From NCBI GenBank assembly GCA_025999935.1, contig BNXY01000005.1, positions 1-64,000 on the forward strand: a DNA stretch of 64,000 bases. Direction: 5' to 3'. The notes below the pieces were generated by a model. The model searched no databases, was not told where the DNA came from, and saw only the letters and a list, made by a program, of their open reading frames with translations. The position numbers and the translations under genes are program-made. How positions within the stretch are numbered: position 1 is the stretch's first letter; each line of letters opens with the position of its first letter. Positions 23,974 to 33,536 of the stretch are shown here, piece by piece. The stretch comes from Bacteroidia bacterium. Its GTDB lineage: Bacteria > Bacteroidota > Bacteroidia > Bacteroidales > Azobacteroidaceae.

Positions 23974-25278
23974 ATGAAATATTATAGTACCAACAAACAA
24001 GCCCCTGAGGTCGATTTGCAAACCGCTGTGGTAAAAGGATTAGCAATCGACAAAGGGCTTTACATGCCGGAAAATATCAAACGATTTCCGGATTCATTTT
24101 TTGAGAAAATTACAGAAATGTCTTTTCAGGAAATCGCTTACGAAGTGGCTCTGGCCTTTTTCGGCGAAGACATCGATTCCGCTACATTAAAAGGGATTGT
24201 TTACGACGCTTTGAGTTTTGAAACGCCGGTAGTTCCCGTTATCGGTTCAATTTACAGTTTGGAATTATTCCACGGCCCTACCCTTGCATTCAAAGATGTG
24301 GGCGCCCGTTTTATGGCGCGCATACTTGGTTATTTCATTAAAAAACAAGGAATTACAGATGTAAATGTTTTGGTTGCCACTTCGGGCGATACCGGAAGCG
24401 CAGTTGCCAACGGCTTTCTCGGTGTGGATGGAATCCATGTTTATGTGTTGTATCCCAAGGGAAAAGTGAGTGCGATACAGGAATGTCAGTTTACCACTTT
24501 GGGACAAAACATTACCGCCCTCGAAATCGACGGCGCGTTCGACGATTGTCAGGCTTTGGTTAAAGCAGCCTTTTTAGACGAAGATTTGAATGAAAAACTG
24601 CGCTTGACTTCGGCCAATTCAATCAATGTCGCCCGTTTCCTTCCGCAAGCGTTTTATTATTTCAATGCATACGCCCAATTGCGGCGGCGCGGCATAAAGG
24701 ATGATATTGTGGTTTGCGTTCCCAGCGGCAATTTTGGAAATCTTACCGCCGGACTGATTGCCAAAAAAATGGGATTGCCTATCCGGCGTTTTATCGCGGC
24801 CAACAACAAAAACGATATTTTCCTGCAATATCTGCTTACCGGTTTCTACAATCCCAAGCCATCGGTACAGACTTTAGCCAATGCGATGGATGTCGGCGAC
24901 CCAAGTAATTTTGTCCGCATTCTTGATTTGTTTCACCACAAGCACGAACTTATCACGCAGGTAATTACAGGGTTTAGTTGCCCGGACGAATCTATTCGCG
25001 AAACCGTTAAAACCTGCTACGAATCAACCGGTTATCTGCTCGATCCGCATGGCGCTTGCGGTTATTTGGCGCTTTTGGAGAAGCTACAACCCAATGAAAC
25101 CGGCGTTTTCTTGGAAACGGCTCATCCGGCCAAATTCAAAGAAACCATTGAAGATATTATCCAAAAACCGGTAAATATTCCGGAAAAATTGCAGGAATTT
25201 AGGAAGGGAACTAAACAAAGCATCGAATTGAGCAAAAATTTTCTGGAATTGAAAACCTATTTGTTAAAAACAAACTAA
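23974..25278 (+). CDS. thrC: Threonine synthase
   Basis: A 434-residue PLP enzyme that makes threonine from O-phosphohomoserine. The PLP lysine is in [15 protein letters not shown], followed by the [16 protein letters not shown] phosphate-binding block and [20 protein letters not shown]. Start [15 protein letters not shown] is normal for the long bacterial form. It follows apgM by 88 bp; that gap has TTTTCAAATTTTCAAATT repeats. rocD begins 5 bp after its stop. Confidence 0.96.
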   Translation: MKYYSTNKQAPEVDLQTAVVKGLAIDKGLYMPENIKRFPDSFFEKITEMSFQEIAYEVALAFFGEDIDSATLKGIVYDALSFETPVVPVIGSIYSLELFHGPTLAFKDVGARFMARILGYFIKKQGITDVNVLVATSGDTGSAVANGFLGVDGIHVYVLYPKGKVSAIQECQFTTLGQNITALEIDGAFDDCQALVKAAFLDEDLNEKLRLTSANSINVARFLPQAFYYFNAYAQLRRRGIKDDIVVCVPSGNFGNLTAGLIAKKMGLPIRRFIAANNKNDIFLQYLLTGFYNPKPSVQTLANAMDVGDPSNFVRILDLFHHKHELITQVITGFSCPDESIRETVKTCYESTGYLLDPHGACGYLALLEKLQPNETGVFLETAHPAKFKETIEDIIQKPVNIPEKLQEFRKGTKQSIELSKNFLELKTYLLKTN

Positions 25279-25283
25279 AAAAT

Positions 25284-26522
25284 ATGAACACCAATAAATT
25301 ATCTGCTTCGGAACTGATGGAATTGGAAAATAATTTCGGAGCGCACAATTATCATCCCCTTCCGGTCGTGCTCGAACGGGGAGAAGGCGTATATGTATGG
25401 GATGTGGACGGGAAAAGGTATTATGACTTTCTTTCGGCTTATTCTGCCGTTAATCAAGGACATTGCCATCCGAAAATCATTTCGGCGCTGATAGAACAAG
25501 CGAAAAAACTGACCCTGACTTCCCGCGCTTTTTACAACAGTCAATTGGGAAAATATGAGGAATATGTTACCCGCTATTTCGGCTATGATAAAGTACTTCC
25601 GATGAATACGGGCGCAGAAGCGGTTGAAACGGCCATTAAATTGTGTCGTAAATGGTCGTATGAGAAAAAAGGATTAGCTGAAAACACAGCGCAAATAGTT
25701 GTGTGTGAGAATAATTTTCACGGAAGAACAACGACCATCGTATCTTTTTCCATCGACCCGGAAGCCAAAAATCATTATGGGCCGTTTACGCCCGGATTTA
25801 TTGTGATTCCTTACAATAATTCCGCTGCTCTTGAAAAAGTATTGAATGAGAATCCATCCATTGCAGGTTTTCTGCTGGAACCCATTCAAGGAGAGGCCGG
25901 TGTATTTGTACCCGATGAAGGTTATCTTAAAAAATGCTACGAACTCTGTAAACAGCACAATGCATTATTTATCGCCGATGAAGTACAAACGGGAATAGCC
26001 CGGACGGGACAGCTCTTGGCTTGCGATTACGAAGGCGTTCGCCCGGATATATTGATTCTGGGAAAAGCCTTGTCCGGAGGGACTTGTCCGGTTTCTGCGG
26101 TATTGTCGGACAACGAAATCATGGAAGTCATTCATCCGGGGCAACACGGTTCTACGTTTGGCGGCAATCCGATTGCAGCAACGGTGGCTATAGCCGCTTT
26201 GGAAGTCATTAAAAATGAAAAATTAGCGGAAAATGCTTTCCGGCTTGGCAAAATATTCCGGAAAGAAATGCAAGCTTATTGCGGACAATCGAAAATCGCT
26301 TCTTTCGTGAGAGGAAAAGGTTTGCTCAACGCTTTGGTAATCAATAATCAGGAACACAAAGACCTTGCCTGGGATATTTGCTTGAAACTCCGTGAAAACG
26401 GATTATTGGCGAAACCCACGCATACGAATATTATTCGATTTGCGCCGCCTTTGGTCATTACGGAAGAACAACTCCATGAATGTATTGGGATTATCAAACA
26501 AACCATTCAAACATTTGAATAG
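25284..26522 (+). CDS. rocD: Ornithine--oxo-acid aminotransferase
   Basis: A 412-residue class III PLP aminotransferase, converting ornithine and 2-oxoglutarate to glutamate semialdehyde and glutamate. [30 protein letters not shown] and [12 protein letters not shown] are family blocks, and the PLP lysine is in [10 protein letters not shown]. The full-length match to ornithine transaminases ([20 protein letters not shown]) favours this over acetylornithine transaminase. It lies 5 bp after thrC, so it is probably in the same transcript, an arrangement with no obvious metabolic link. Confidence 0.92.
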   Translation: MNTNKLSASELMELENNFGAHNYHPLPVVLERGEGVYVWDVDGKRYYDFLSAYSAVNQGHCHPKIISALIEQAKKLTLTSRAFYNSQLGKYEEYVTRYFGYDKVLPMNTGAEAVETAIKLCRKWSYEKKGLAENTAQIVVCENNFHGRTTTIVSFSIDPEAKNHYGPFTPGFIVIPYNNSAALEKVLNENPSIAGFLLEPIQGEAGVFVPDEGYLKKCYELCKQHNALFIADEVQTGIARTGQLLACDYEGVRPDILILGKALSGGTCPVSAVLSDNEIMEVIHPGQHGSTFGGNPIAATVAIAALEVIKNEKLAENAFRLGKIFRKEMQAYCGQSKIASFVRGKGLLNALVINNQEHKDLAWDICLKLRENGLLAKPTHTNIIRFAPPLVITEEQLHECIGIIKQTIQTFE

Positions 26523-26532
26523 CATTCAAACT

Positions 26533-27615
26533 TTATCTGGGCGCTTTCTTGTACAGGTAAGCCGCTATGAATGAATACAATATATTAGGTATCCAGACAG
26601 CCCAAAGGGGACTCATTATTCCTGATATGGCAAAGGATGACGATATTTGCATGAATAAGACGTAAGAAAAACTCAACAAAAATCCGATGCCGATATTCAA
26701 TCCCATTCCTCCTTTGATTTTTCGGGAGGAAAGGGATACGCCTATGATGGTCAAAATAAAGGCTGAAAATACCATTGCGTACCGCTTATAGTATTCTATT
26801 TCAAATAACTGAATGTTTCCTATTCCTCGTTTCTTTTGCCGGTCGATATAAGTTTTCAGTTGGGGCGTTGTCATTTTTTCAGAATCGTTGATTGAAATCA
26901 TAAAATCGGCGGGAACTACCGTCAATGTAGTATCAATTTTGTCGCCGATAGTGATTTTTTCGCGCATACCTACAAAGTCCCGGATAACATAATCAGCGAT
27001 TGACCAATGATATGCTGAATCCCAAGTGATACTTTTCGCCGTCAGCCGGGAAACCAATTCTTTGCCGTCGAACTGATCCAAAGAAAATCCCCTGCCCGTG
27101 CTGGAGAAATTGTCAAATTGGTCGAAGTAAGCAATGACATTCGGATCCACTTCAAACTGAATATTGCGGCCATAATCCATTTTTTTGTTTCTCACATAGG
27201 TATTTTCAAATTCTATACGCTTAATATTTCCGGGTGGAATAACATAACTGTTTAAAAATAAAGTTGAAAGGGCAATTATTGCCGCAGCTATCATATAAGG
27301 TCTTACCAAGCGGTCGAAACTTAATCCGCTCGACAGCATAGCAATAATCTCCGAATCATCTGCCAATTTGGAAGTAAAATATATAACGGCGATAAATACA
27401 AACAGCGGACTGAATGCGTTGACAAAATAAGGAATAAAATTCAAATAATAATCAAAAACAATGGCATGTGTGGACGCTGAATTTTTAATGAAACTATCTA
27501 TTTTAGTATTGACGTCAAGCGTTACTGCAACAGCTATAATCAACAGAATAGTAAAGATATACGTACCAAGAAACTTCTTGATAATATACCAGTCGATAAT
27601 CTTCAAAAATTTCAT
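26533..27615 (-). CDS. LptF/LptG-family permease
   Basis: A 360-residue inner-membrane protein of the YjgP/YjgQ family, which forms the permease of the LPS export ABC transporter. Membrane segments are near residues 10-35, 55-80, 100-125 and 275-355, with a periplasmic beta-jellyroll-like domain between. It overlaps tgt by 1 bp. Which of the LptF or LptG roles it fills cannot be told from sequence alone. Confidence 0.88.
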   Translation of the reverse strand: MKFLKIIDWYIIKKFLGTYIFTILLIIAVAVTLDVNTKIDSFIKNSASTHAIVFDYYLNFIPYFVNAFSPLFVFIAVIYFTSKLADDSEIIAMLSSGLSFDRLVRPYMIAAAIIALSTLFLNSYVIPPGNIKRIEFENTYVRNKKMDYGRNIQFEVDPNVIAYFDQFDNFSSTGRGFSLDQFDGKELVSRLTAKSITWDSAYHWSIADYVIRDFVGMREKITIGDKIDTTLTVVPADFMISINDSEKMTTPQLKTYIDRQKKRGIGNIQLFEIEYYKRYAMVFSAFILTIIGVSLSSRKIKGGMGLNIGIGFLLSFSYVLFMQISSSFAISGIMSPLWAVWIPNILYSFIAAYLYKKAPR

Positions 27616-28745
27616 TAGATTCTGTTTTGAATGTTAGGCATCATAGCGGCTTTCCATGATGTAAAATCACCTTCCACAATGTGTTTCCGGGCTTCTTTAA
27701 CCAACCGGAGGTAGAACGCCAAGTTGTGAATGGAGGCAATTTGCAAAGCCAATATTTCGTCCGTCATAAATAAATGGCGAAGGTACGCTTTTGAATAGAA
27801 ATTATCAATAGCCGACGCCCCATTTTCTTCCAAAGGGCTAAAATCATTTTCCCATTTCTTGTTCCGCATATTCATAATTCCTTCTTTTGTAAAAAGTTGA
27901 CCGTTACGTCCATTCCGAGTAGGCATGATACAATCGAACATATCCACCCCGCGTTCGATGGCTTCGAGGATATTGGCAGGCGTACCGACACCCATCAAAT
28001 AGCGGGGTTTGTCTTTCGGTAGGATTTCATTGACCAATTCAATCATTTCGTACATTTTTTCGGTCGGTTCGCCGACTGCCAAACCGCCGATAGCGTTTCC
28101 GTCCGCCTGTTTGGAAGCCACGTTTTCGGCTGCTCTTTTTCTTAAATCGGGATAGACACAACCCTGTACGATAGGAAATAAACTCTGTGCATATCCATAT
28201 TTTCCATCCGTTTCGTTGAATCGTTTGAAGCATCGGTCCAACCAGCGTTCAGTCAATTCGAGGGATTTTTTGGCATAATCATATTCGGCATCGCCCGGCG
28301 TACATTCGTCGAAAGCCATAATAATGTCGGCGCCGATGCTCCGTTGAATATCCATCACTTTCTCCGGTGTGAAAAGATGCTTTGAACCGTCTATGTGCGA
28401 ACGAAACTCAGCGCCTTCTTCCTTCAGGTTCCGGTTTTCGGATAAAGAAAAAACTTGAAATCCGCCGCTATCGGTCAGGATAGGTCTGTCCCAGCCATTG
28501 AATTTATGCAATCCGCCGGCTTGTTCCAAAATCTCGATTCCTGGACGCAAATAAAGATGATAGGTATTTCCAAGTATAATTTCCGCTTTAATATCATTTT
28601 TTAATTCGCTGAAATGCACTGCCTTAACGGTTCCTTGCGTCCCCACCGGCATGAAAATAGGCGTTTCGATAGTCCCGTGTCCGGTTGTAATTAATCCGGC
28701 GCGGGCATTGGAAAGTTTATCGGTGTATTGTAATTGAAAGTCCAT
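27615..28745 (-). CDS. tgt: tRNA-guanine(34) transglycosylase
   Basis: A 376-residue enzyme that swaps guanine 34 for preQ1 in the anticodon of GUN tRNAs, the base later becoming queuosine. Active-site blocks: LTDSGGFQVFSLS with the substrate aspartate, AIGGLAVGEPTEKMYE, and the nucleophile region DMFDCIMPTRNGRNG. The CxCxxC zinc ligands of the E. coli enzyme are absent: the segment reads EENGASAIDNFYSKAYL, although the following histidine (SIHNL) is kept. Promoter box at 28766. The LptF/G-type gene follows. Confidence 0.95.
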   Translation of the reverse strand: MDFQLQYTDKLSNARAGLITTGHGTIETPIFMPVGTQGTVKAVHFSELKNDIKAEIILGNTYHLYLRPGIEILEQAGGLHKFNGWDRPILTDSGGFQVFSLSENRNLKEEGAEFRSHIDGSKHLFTPEKVMDIQRSIGADIIMAFDECTPGDAEYDYAKKSLELTERWLDRCFKRFNETDGKYGYAQSLFPIVQGCVYPDLRKRAAENVASKQADGNAIGGLAVGEPTEKMYEMIELVNEILPKDKPRYLMGVGTPANILEAIERGVDMFDCIMPTRNGRNGQLFTKEGIMNMRNKKWENDFSPLEENGASAIDNFYSKAYLRHLFMTDEILALQIASIHNLAFYLRLVKEARKHIVEGDFTSWKAAMMPNIQNRI

Positions 28746-29026
28746 GAATCATTGCTAATCGGGCACAAAGATAATGGTTTTTATTGGTTTAAGCTATATA
28801 ATGATTTACATAGTGTATTATTTCCACGTTATTCCTGCTGTCTGTTCTATCCTGAATTATTTATTTAGGTTTTTGCAAAATTAAAGTTAAATTACGATAT
28901 TGTTTAGTCACGGAAGAGCGACTTTGTTTAATAATAAATGAATATCAATATTTCATTGTATTAAATAGCTAATAATTAATAAATTATATTTGTAGGTGAA
29001 AATAAGTAATAAGGTTGGGGGGGATG
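28746..29026. other. Intergenic region between tgt and the PPTase gene
   Basis: AT-rich region of 281 bp. It holds the leftward tgt box TATCTTTG (28766-28773) and an orphan rightward box TATATTTG (28985-28992) that points into the antisense of the next gene. I see no RNA gene or repeat in it. Confidence 0.6.
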
Positions 29027-29692
29027 TTAAATACAAGTCAACACATAATCTTTGTGCACAAAATAATTCACGGTAAATGTGTGTTGTTTTTCCGTCCGGG
29101 TTTCACAGGCTTTAAAGCTGCTCCATTCTCCGGTAAACGGTTCAAAAGGTGCAATGTGCAATTGGGTCTTGAAATCGACATTTTCAGCATCTAATCGCTT
29201 GAATATGGATTCTTTGGCAGACCAATATAAAAGTAAATGCGTCATTTCATTTGCTTTTGAAAGAGATTGCTCTTCGGCTTCATTCACAAAGCGGGAACGG
29301 ATATTTTTGATTCTTGAAGAAATTCTTTCAATATCAATGGCTACTTCTTCGTCTTTATTCAAAATCAAAGCTACATAACCACTTAACAATTTGTCGCTAC
29401 GGGCTTGACCCGCAATCCCCAATTTAGTATGGCTGATGCCGATATACCCTGAATGGTCTGCAAGATAAGGCTTTCCGGAAGGAAGATAAAGTATTTCCTT
29501 TTCCTCTCCCAACATTTCTTTCAACAACACCCTAACCGACAACCATTCCCGCTTGCGATGTTCCGCCATTTTTTCGAGAAACGGTAAATACTTGTTTTTC
29601 TTATCCAATTGGGACAAGAGCAATTCGGAATCTCCCAAAATCGGCGCAACGCCAATCAGGCTTTCATTTAACTGTTTACTCCTGTATTCCAT
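29027..29692 (-). CDS. 4'-phosphopantetheinyl transferase
   Basis: A 221-residue Sfp/AcpT-superfamily enzyme that loads phosphopantetheine from CoA onto carrier proteins. The Mg-binding AIDIERISSR and the WSAKESIFKRL motif (W-x-x-K-E) are both present, as is the substrate block YLPSGKPYLADHSGYIGISHT. It is monomeric-length, twice the size of AcpS. It is divergently transcribed from the antiporter gene, with overlapping promoter regions at 29727-29758. Confidence 0.9.
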   Translation of the reverse strand: MEYRSKQLNESLIGVAPILGDSELLLSQLDKKNKYLPFLEKMAEHRKREWLSVRVLLKEMLGEEKEILYLPSGKPYLADHSGYIGISHTKLGIAGQARSDKLLSGYVALILNKDEEVAIDIERISSRIKNIRSRFVNEAEEQSLSKANEMTHLLLYWSAKESIFKRLDAENVDFKTQLHIAPFEPFTGEWSSFKACETRTEKQHTFTVNYFVHKDYVLTCI

Positions 29693-29726
29693 AATTGCCG
29701 GTGTTCGATGTTTTTATTCATAACTC

Positions 29727-29758
29727 TTTGCAAAAGTAAATTTTTTTTTGTAATTTTG
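29727..29758. promoter_or_regulatory. Divergent promoters, PPTase and antiporter genes
   Basis: Rightward: TTTG (29727-29730), 20 bp, TAATTTTG (29751-29758), near-consensus. Leftward: TACTTTTG (29731-29738) for the PPTase gene. The rightward start of transcription must lie after 29758, so translation of the antiporter cannot begin at the in-frame ATG at 29708. Confidence 0.7.
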
Positions 29759-29779
29759 ATGCAATTTTTTGAATATATT

Positions 29780-32026
29780 ATGTCTGAATTATCGCCTTTA
29801 ATATCTGAATTAGCACTGATTCTTGTAGTTGCAGGATTTGCTTCCTTACTCTTCAAGTGGTTAAAACAACCCGTTGTGCTTGCCTATATCGTTGCCGGAA
29901 TCGTTATTTCCTTTTTTATTACGAAAGAAGACCCCAATTACGAAAATATTGAGACTTGGGCGGAGATAGGAATTATATTTCTATTGTTCGGTTTGGGTTT
30001 AGAATTTAGTTTTAAAAAATTGATGAAAGTCGGAGCAACCGCTTTCGTGGCAACCCTGTTTATTGTGGTTTCCATGATTAGCTTGGGATACTTGACCGGA
30101 ATTTGTCTGGGTTGGTCGCAGATGACGAGCCTTTTCCTCGGCGCAATGATTTGCATGTCATCTACCATGATTATTATCAAGGTTTTCAGTGATTTCAACA
30201 TGACAAGCAAAAGTTTTGCCGGAATTGTGCTGGGCATTTTGATAATTGAAGATTTGGTAGCGGTTCTTTTGATGGTTTTACTTTCGACCATAGCCGTCAG
30301 TAAAAATGTTGAAGGTATGGATATGCTTTACAGTTTGTTCAAATTGGTCGCATTCTTATTGTTCTGGTTTATTCTCGGCACCTATCTACTCCCTACTTTT
30401 CTGCGGAAAATGAAACGGTTTCTTAATGATGAAACCCTGTTGTTGTTTTCGGTAGCGCTTTGCTTCGGCATGGTGTTTTTGGCAACAGAGGCCGGATTTT
30501 CGTCAGCCCTCGGCGCGTTCATTATGGGTTCGATTCTGGCGGAAACCATTGATTCCGAACGAATTGAAAAACTAATTCTGCCGATTAAGGATTTATTTGG
30601 CGCCATTTTCTTTGTTTCAGTGGGCATGTTGGTTCAAATCTCCAGTTTGGGAGAATACCTTGTGCCGATTCTGATTATCAGTTCGGTGGTAATTATCGGA
30701 CAAATCATTTTTGCCACAGGCGGTGTAATTCTTTCCGGGCAAAATCTCAAAACCGCTGTATTTTCCGGATTTTCCATGACTCAAATCGGAGAGTTTTCCT
30801 ATATCATCGGCGCTTTGGGCTTGAGCTTGGGCGTGATAGAAAATTCGCTGTATCAAATTATCGTTTCGGTTTCTGTCGTCACTATTTTTACGACGCCTTT
30901 TGTGATGAAATTGGCAGGACCTGCTTATAATCAGTTGGAGAAGCGTTTACCCGTAACCTGGATAAATTTTCTGAACAAAGACTCCTCCGGAGCGCGTCCC
31001 GTCAATCAGTACAGTCTTTGGTCTAAATTATTGAAAGAGATGTCAACGGTCGTTTTAATCTATTATTTTATCTGTATAATCATTATCAATTTTGCTTTGG
31101 AATATGGAACTCCCTTTGTACAGACCTGGCTTCCGGGGATAAAAGGGAATCTGGTTTTTGCGGCTGTTCTCATCTTCTCTCTTTCCCCTTTTATACGGGC
31201 GATAATTATCAAAAAAGATCACTCCGCCGAATTTGTTCAACTTTGGAAAAATAGCAAGGCCAATCGAGGCCCGTTGGTATTTACCATTATTTTCCGCGTA
31301 TTGATGTGCGCCGGCTTGATCATGTACGTATTGTTTTATTTGTTTCATACGAATTTTGTCATCGCTTTTACTCTGGCGCTTATTCTTCTGATGATATTCA
31401 GCGCTTCCCGCCACCTGAAAATGCGTTCTATCGTGATAGAACGGCGTTTCAAGGAAAATTTTCATGAAAAAGAAAAATTTACGGAATCAAGAGCGCATGT
31501 TACCAAAGGATTTGTCAACCACGTATTGGCAAAGGACTTGCACTTGTCTGACTTTGCCATTCTACCCTATTATTCCATTGTGGGTAAAACTTTGAAAGAG
31601 TTGAATTTCAGACAATTTTTCGGCGTAAACATCGTTACAATCATACGAGGAGATATAAGAATCAATATTCCGAACGGCAATGAACGGATTTATCCCAACG
31701 ACCACATTGTGGTTTTGGGTACGGACAAACAGATGGATATATTCCAGAAACGTTTGGAAGAAAAACGCCAGAAGTATGCCAACAAAGAGGAAGATATCCA
31801 TTCCGAAGTTCGAATGCGGCAAATTCAGATTGAACCGGAATCCCATTTGGCGGGAAAAACCATCCGGACATCCGGTATCCATGAAACATTCGGTTGCTTA
31901 TTGGTGGGTATTGAACGGAATAAAACTTCTATGCAAAATCCGGATTTGGATTTGGTTTTGGAAGAAGGCGATGTACTCTGGCTCATCGGAGAATATGACA
32001 ACATAATAAAAATAAAAGATTTATGA
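29780..32026 (+). CDS. Cation:proton antiporter (CPA2) with TrkA-C domains
   Basis: A CPA2-family antiporter of about 748 residues: a twelve-segment Na+/H+ exchanger domain (about 1-400), extra membrane helices (about 430-560), and a cytosolic TrkA-C part. Two TrkA-C-like units are seen (IVGKTLKELNFRQFFGVNIV and LAGKTIRTSGIHETFGCLLV). I chose ATG 29780 (MSELSPLISEL) because the promoter box ends at 29758 and residues before it are not membrane-like; 29759 is also possible. It probably exchanges K+ or Na+ for protons. kdsB overlaps its stop by 4 bp. Confidence 0.9.
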   Translation: MSELSPLISELALILVVAGFASLLFKWLKQPVVLAYIVAGIVISFFITKEDPNYENIETWAEIGIIFLLFGLGLEFSFKKLMKVGATAFVATLFIVVSMISLGYLTGICLGWSQMTSLFLGAMICMSSTMIIIKVFSDFNMTSKSFAGIVLGILIIEDLVAVLLMVLLSTIAVSKNVEGMDMLYSLFKLVAFLLFWFILGTYLLPTFLRKMKRFLNDETLLLFSVALCFGMVFLATEAGFSSALGAFIMGSILAETIDSERIEKLILPIKDLFGAIFFVSVGMLVQISSLGEYLVPILIISSVVIIGQIIFATGGVILSGQNLKTAVFSGFSMTQIGEFSYIIGALGLSLGVIENSLYQIIVSVSVVTIFTTPFVMKLAGPAYNQLEKRLPVTWINFLNKDSSGARPVNQYSLWSKLLKEMSTVVLIYYFICIIIINFALEYGTPFVQTWLPGIKGNLVFAAVLIFSLSPFIRAIIIKKDHSAEFVQLWKNSKANRGPLVFTIIFRVLMCAGLIMYVLFYLFHTNFVIAFTLALILLMIFSASRHLKMRSIVIERRFKENFHEKEKFTESRAHVTKGFVNHVLAKDLHLSDFAILPYYSIVGKTLKELNFRQFFGVNIVTIIRGDIRINIPNGNERIYPNDHIVVLGTDKQMDIFQKRLEEKRQKYANKEEDIHSEVRMRQIQIEPESHLAGKTIRTSGIHETFGCLLVGIERNKTSMQNPDLDLVLEEGDVLWLIGEYDNIIKIKDL

Positions 32027-32784
32027 GGTTTCTTGGAATTATTCCCGCACGATATGCCTCTACTCGTTTTCCGGGTAAGCCTTTAGCGGATTTATGCGGA
32101 AAGCCGTTGATTGTGCGGGTTTATGAACGAGTGGCCGGTCTTCTTGATGAGGTCGTAGTCGCAACCGACGATGAACGGATTTTCGACACAGTCCTGAAAT
32201 CCGGCGGAAAGGCAATCATGACTTCTCCCGACCACCAAAGCGGCACAGACCGCTGTTTTGAAGCCTATACAAAATTGGGCGAGCATTTCGATGTCATCAT
32301 CAATATTCAGGGAGATGAACCTTTTATAAAACCCACTCAGATAGAACTGTTAAAAAAATGTTTTGAAGACAAAGACACCCAGATTGCCACATTAGTTAAG
32401 CCGTTTCCCGCCGATACTGAATTTGAGACCTTATTTAATCCGAATACGCCAAAAGTGATTCTGAACGCCAAACAACAAGCCATTTATTTCAGCCGTTCGG
32501 TCATCCCCTATATCCGGGGAAAACAACATACCGAATGGTTAAAATCACATATATTCTACAAACACATAGGTATTTATGCCTATCTTTCCAATGTTTTGGA
32601 AGAAATCACTTCCCTACCCCAATCTTCCTTAGAAAAAGCGGAATCCCTCGAACAACTCCGCTGGATTGAAAACGGATATGTCATCAAAGCCGGAATAACC
32701 GACGAAGAAACCATCGGTATCGACACGCCGGAAGATTTGGCGCACGCCATTCAGCGTTATCTCTACCAAGCGAATCATTCCTAA
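32023..32784 (+). CDS. kdsB: 3-deoxy-manno-octulosonate cytidylyltransferase
   Basis: A 253-residue enzyme that makes CMP-Kdo for lipopolysaccharide core synthesis. The nucleotide-binding start IIPARYASTRFPGKPL, the block VVVATDDERIFD and NIQGDEPFIKP are diagnostic. Length is normal. The start overlaps the antiporter stop (ATGA), so the two genes are translationally coupled. Confidence 0.96.
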   Translation: MRFLGIIPARYASTRFPGKPLADLCGKPLIVRVYERVAGLLDEVVVATDDERIFDTVLKSGGKAIMTSPDHQSGTDRCFEAYTKLGEHFDVIINIQGDEPFIKPTQIELLKKCFEDKDTQIATLVKPFPADTEFETLFNPNTPKVILNAKQQAIYFSRSVIPYIRGKQHTEWLKSHIFYKHIGIYAYLSNVLEEITSLPQSSLEKAESLEQLRWIENGYVIKAGITDEETIGIDTPEDLAHAIQRYLYQANHS

Positions 32785-32914
32785 CGGAATGAAATCAGCA
32801 ACTTTACCGAAAGGCGTAAGTTGTTAAAAAAATTATTATTATAAAAATAATCGACTGATAAACAATAGATTACGACAAATCAACATTTCTTTTATGAAAA
32901 AATATCCAAAAATA

Positions 32915-32947
32915 TTTGTTTGTTTAAAAAATTCTTAATTACCTTTG
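32915..32947 (+). promoter_or_regulatory. Promoter of the GG-leader peptide gene
   Basis: TTTG at 32915-32918 and 32919-32922, with TACCTTTG at 32940-32947 (spacings of 21 and 17 bp), fits the Bacteroidetes consensus. The peptide ATG follows 29 bp later. The stretch 32785-32914 between kdsB and this promoter shows nothing else. Confidence 0.65.
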
Positions 32948-32976
32948 TTCAAGATTATAGTGAATCAGACATCTTT

Positions 32977-33054
32977 ATGAAGACAATTAGTTTTAAAACA
33001 GTGTCAGAAACACTGAGCGAAAAAGAACTGAAAAATGTTCTTGGAGGTAGTTGA
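32977..33054 (+). CDS. GG-motif leader peptide with a one-residue core
   Basis: A 25-residue peptide starting MKTISFKTVSETL and ending LSEKELKNVLGGS. The layout, an amphipathic leader with LSEKEL and a double glycine, matches precursor leaders of Bacteroidetes ribosomal natural products, in which a core of 10-40 residues normally follows GG. Here only one serine follows. It has a good promoter and is followed by a strong hairpin, so it may be expressed. No radical SAM or peptidase-transporter gene is nearby. Either the core has been lost or the leader has some other use. Confidence 0.55.
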   Translation: MKTISFKTVSETLSEKELKNVLGGS

Positions 33055-33102
33055 GTATATCAAGAATCAAATATTCATTTAAGGTTTGATTTCTTGATAT
33101 AC
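33055..33102 (+). terminator. Long hairpin after the GG peptide gene
   Basis: GTATATCAAGAATCAAA (33055-33071) pairs with TTTGATTTCTTGATATAC (33085-33102) with a single bulged base. No T-run follows; it may end or attenuate transcription between the peptide gene and the next frame. Confidence 0.6.
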
Positions 33103-33116
33103 CCTTTAAAAACAAA

Positions 33117-33383
33117 ATGTATGAAGCATTTTTTATCTTTGCTGTGGATAAGAGTGTCAACAACTGGAAAACAGCGGTTAAAAGTGAACATATTGCCGAA
33201 AATAACAGTTTTTTGATTTCAGAAGATTCACGTTTTATAAAAGACCTTAAAATTATTGGTAATAAAATTCCATATTATATGATTTATGATCGCAAGGGTC
33301 AACTTATAGATGATGATGCCATGCGACCGGACGATAAATCTTTTGTTGAGAAAATGAATGAAATCATAAAATCGAATGAATGA
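33117..33383 (+). CDS. C-terminal half of a thioredoxin-like protein
   Basis: An 88-residue frame. FIFAVDKSVNNWKTAVKSEH and IGNKIPYYMIYDRKGQLIDD match the second half of TlpA/AhpC-type thioredoxin folds, including the cis-proline loop (KIPYY). The first half with the CxxC active site is missing, and there is no signal peptide, so it cannot act as a normal thiol oxidoreductase. It is likely a relic of the same decayed locus as the GG peptide. Confidence 0.6.
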   Translation: MYEAFFIFAVDKSVNNWKTAVKSEHIAENNSFLISEDSRFIKDLKIIGNKIPYYMIYDRKGQLIDDDAMRPDDKSFVEKMNEIIKSNE

Positions 33384-33508
33384 TCAATGACATAAAATTG
33401 TTTATGAATTATTATGAAGAACACAAGCGCAGATATTTCAACAGGATATTTGAAAAGGACTTCCTTTTTGGCATGCCTCCATCGCTAAAAATACAGCGCA
33501 TTTATTAG
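33380..33508 (+). CDS. Small unrecognised ORF after the thioredoxin fragment
   Basis: A 42-residue frame whose ATG overlaps the previous stop (ATGA). It begins MINDIKLFMNYYEEHKRRYF and ends with PPSLKIQRIY; basic and aromatic-rich, no known domain. The overlap hints at coupled translation, but it may be a fragment of a larger lost gene. Confidence 0.3.
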   Translation: MINDIKLFMNYYEEHKRRYFNRIFEKDFLFGMPPSLKIQRIY

Positions 33509-33536
33509 CCAATCATAAAATAGTCGTCAATTTTAA

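Noticed and set aside
29024..29194. Rightward 56-residue ORF behind an orphan TATATTTG box
   Set aside because: It is wholly antisense to the start of a well-supported gene's 3' end, has no recognisable sequence and starts in a G-run.
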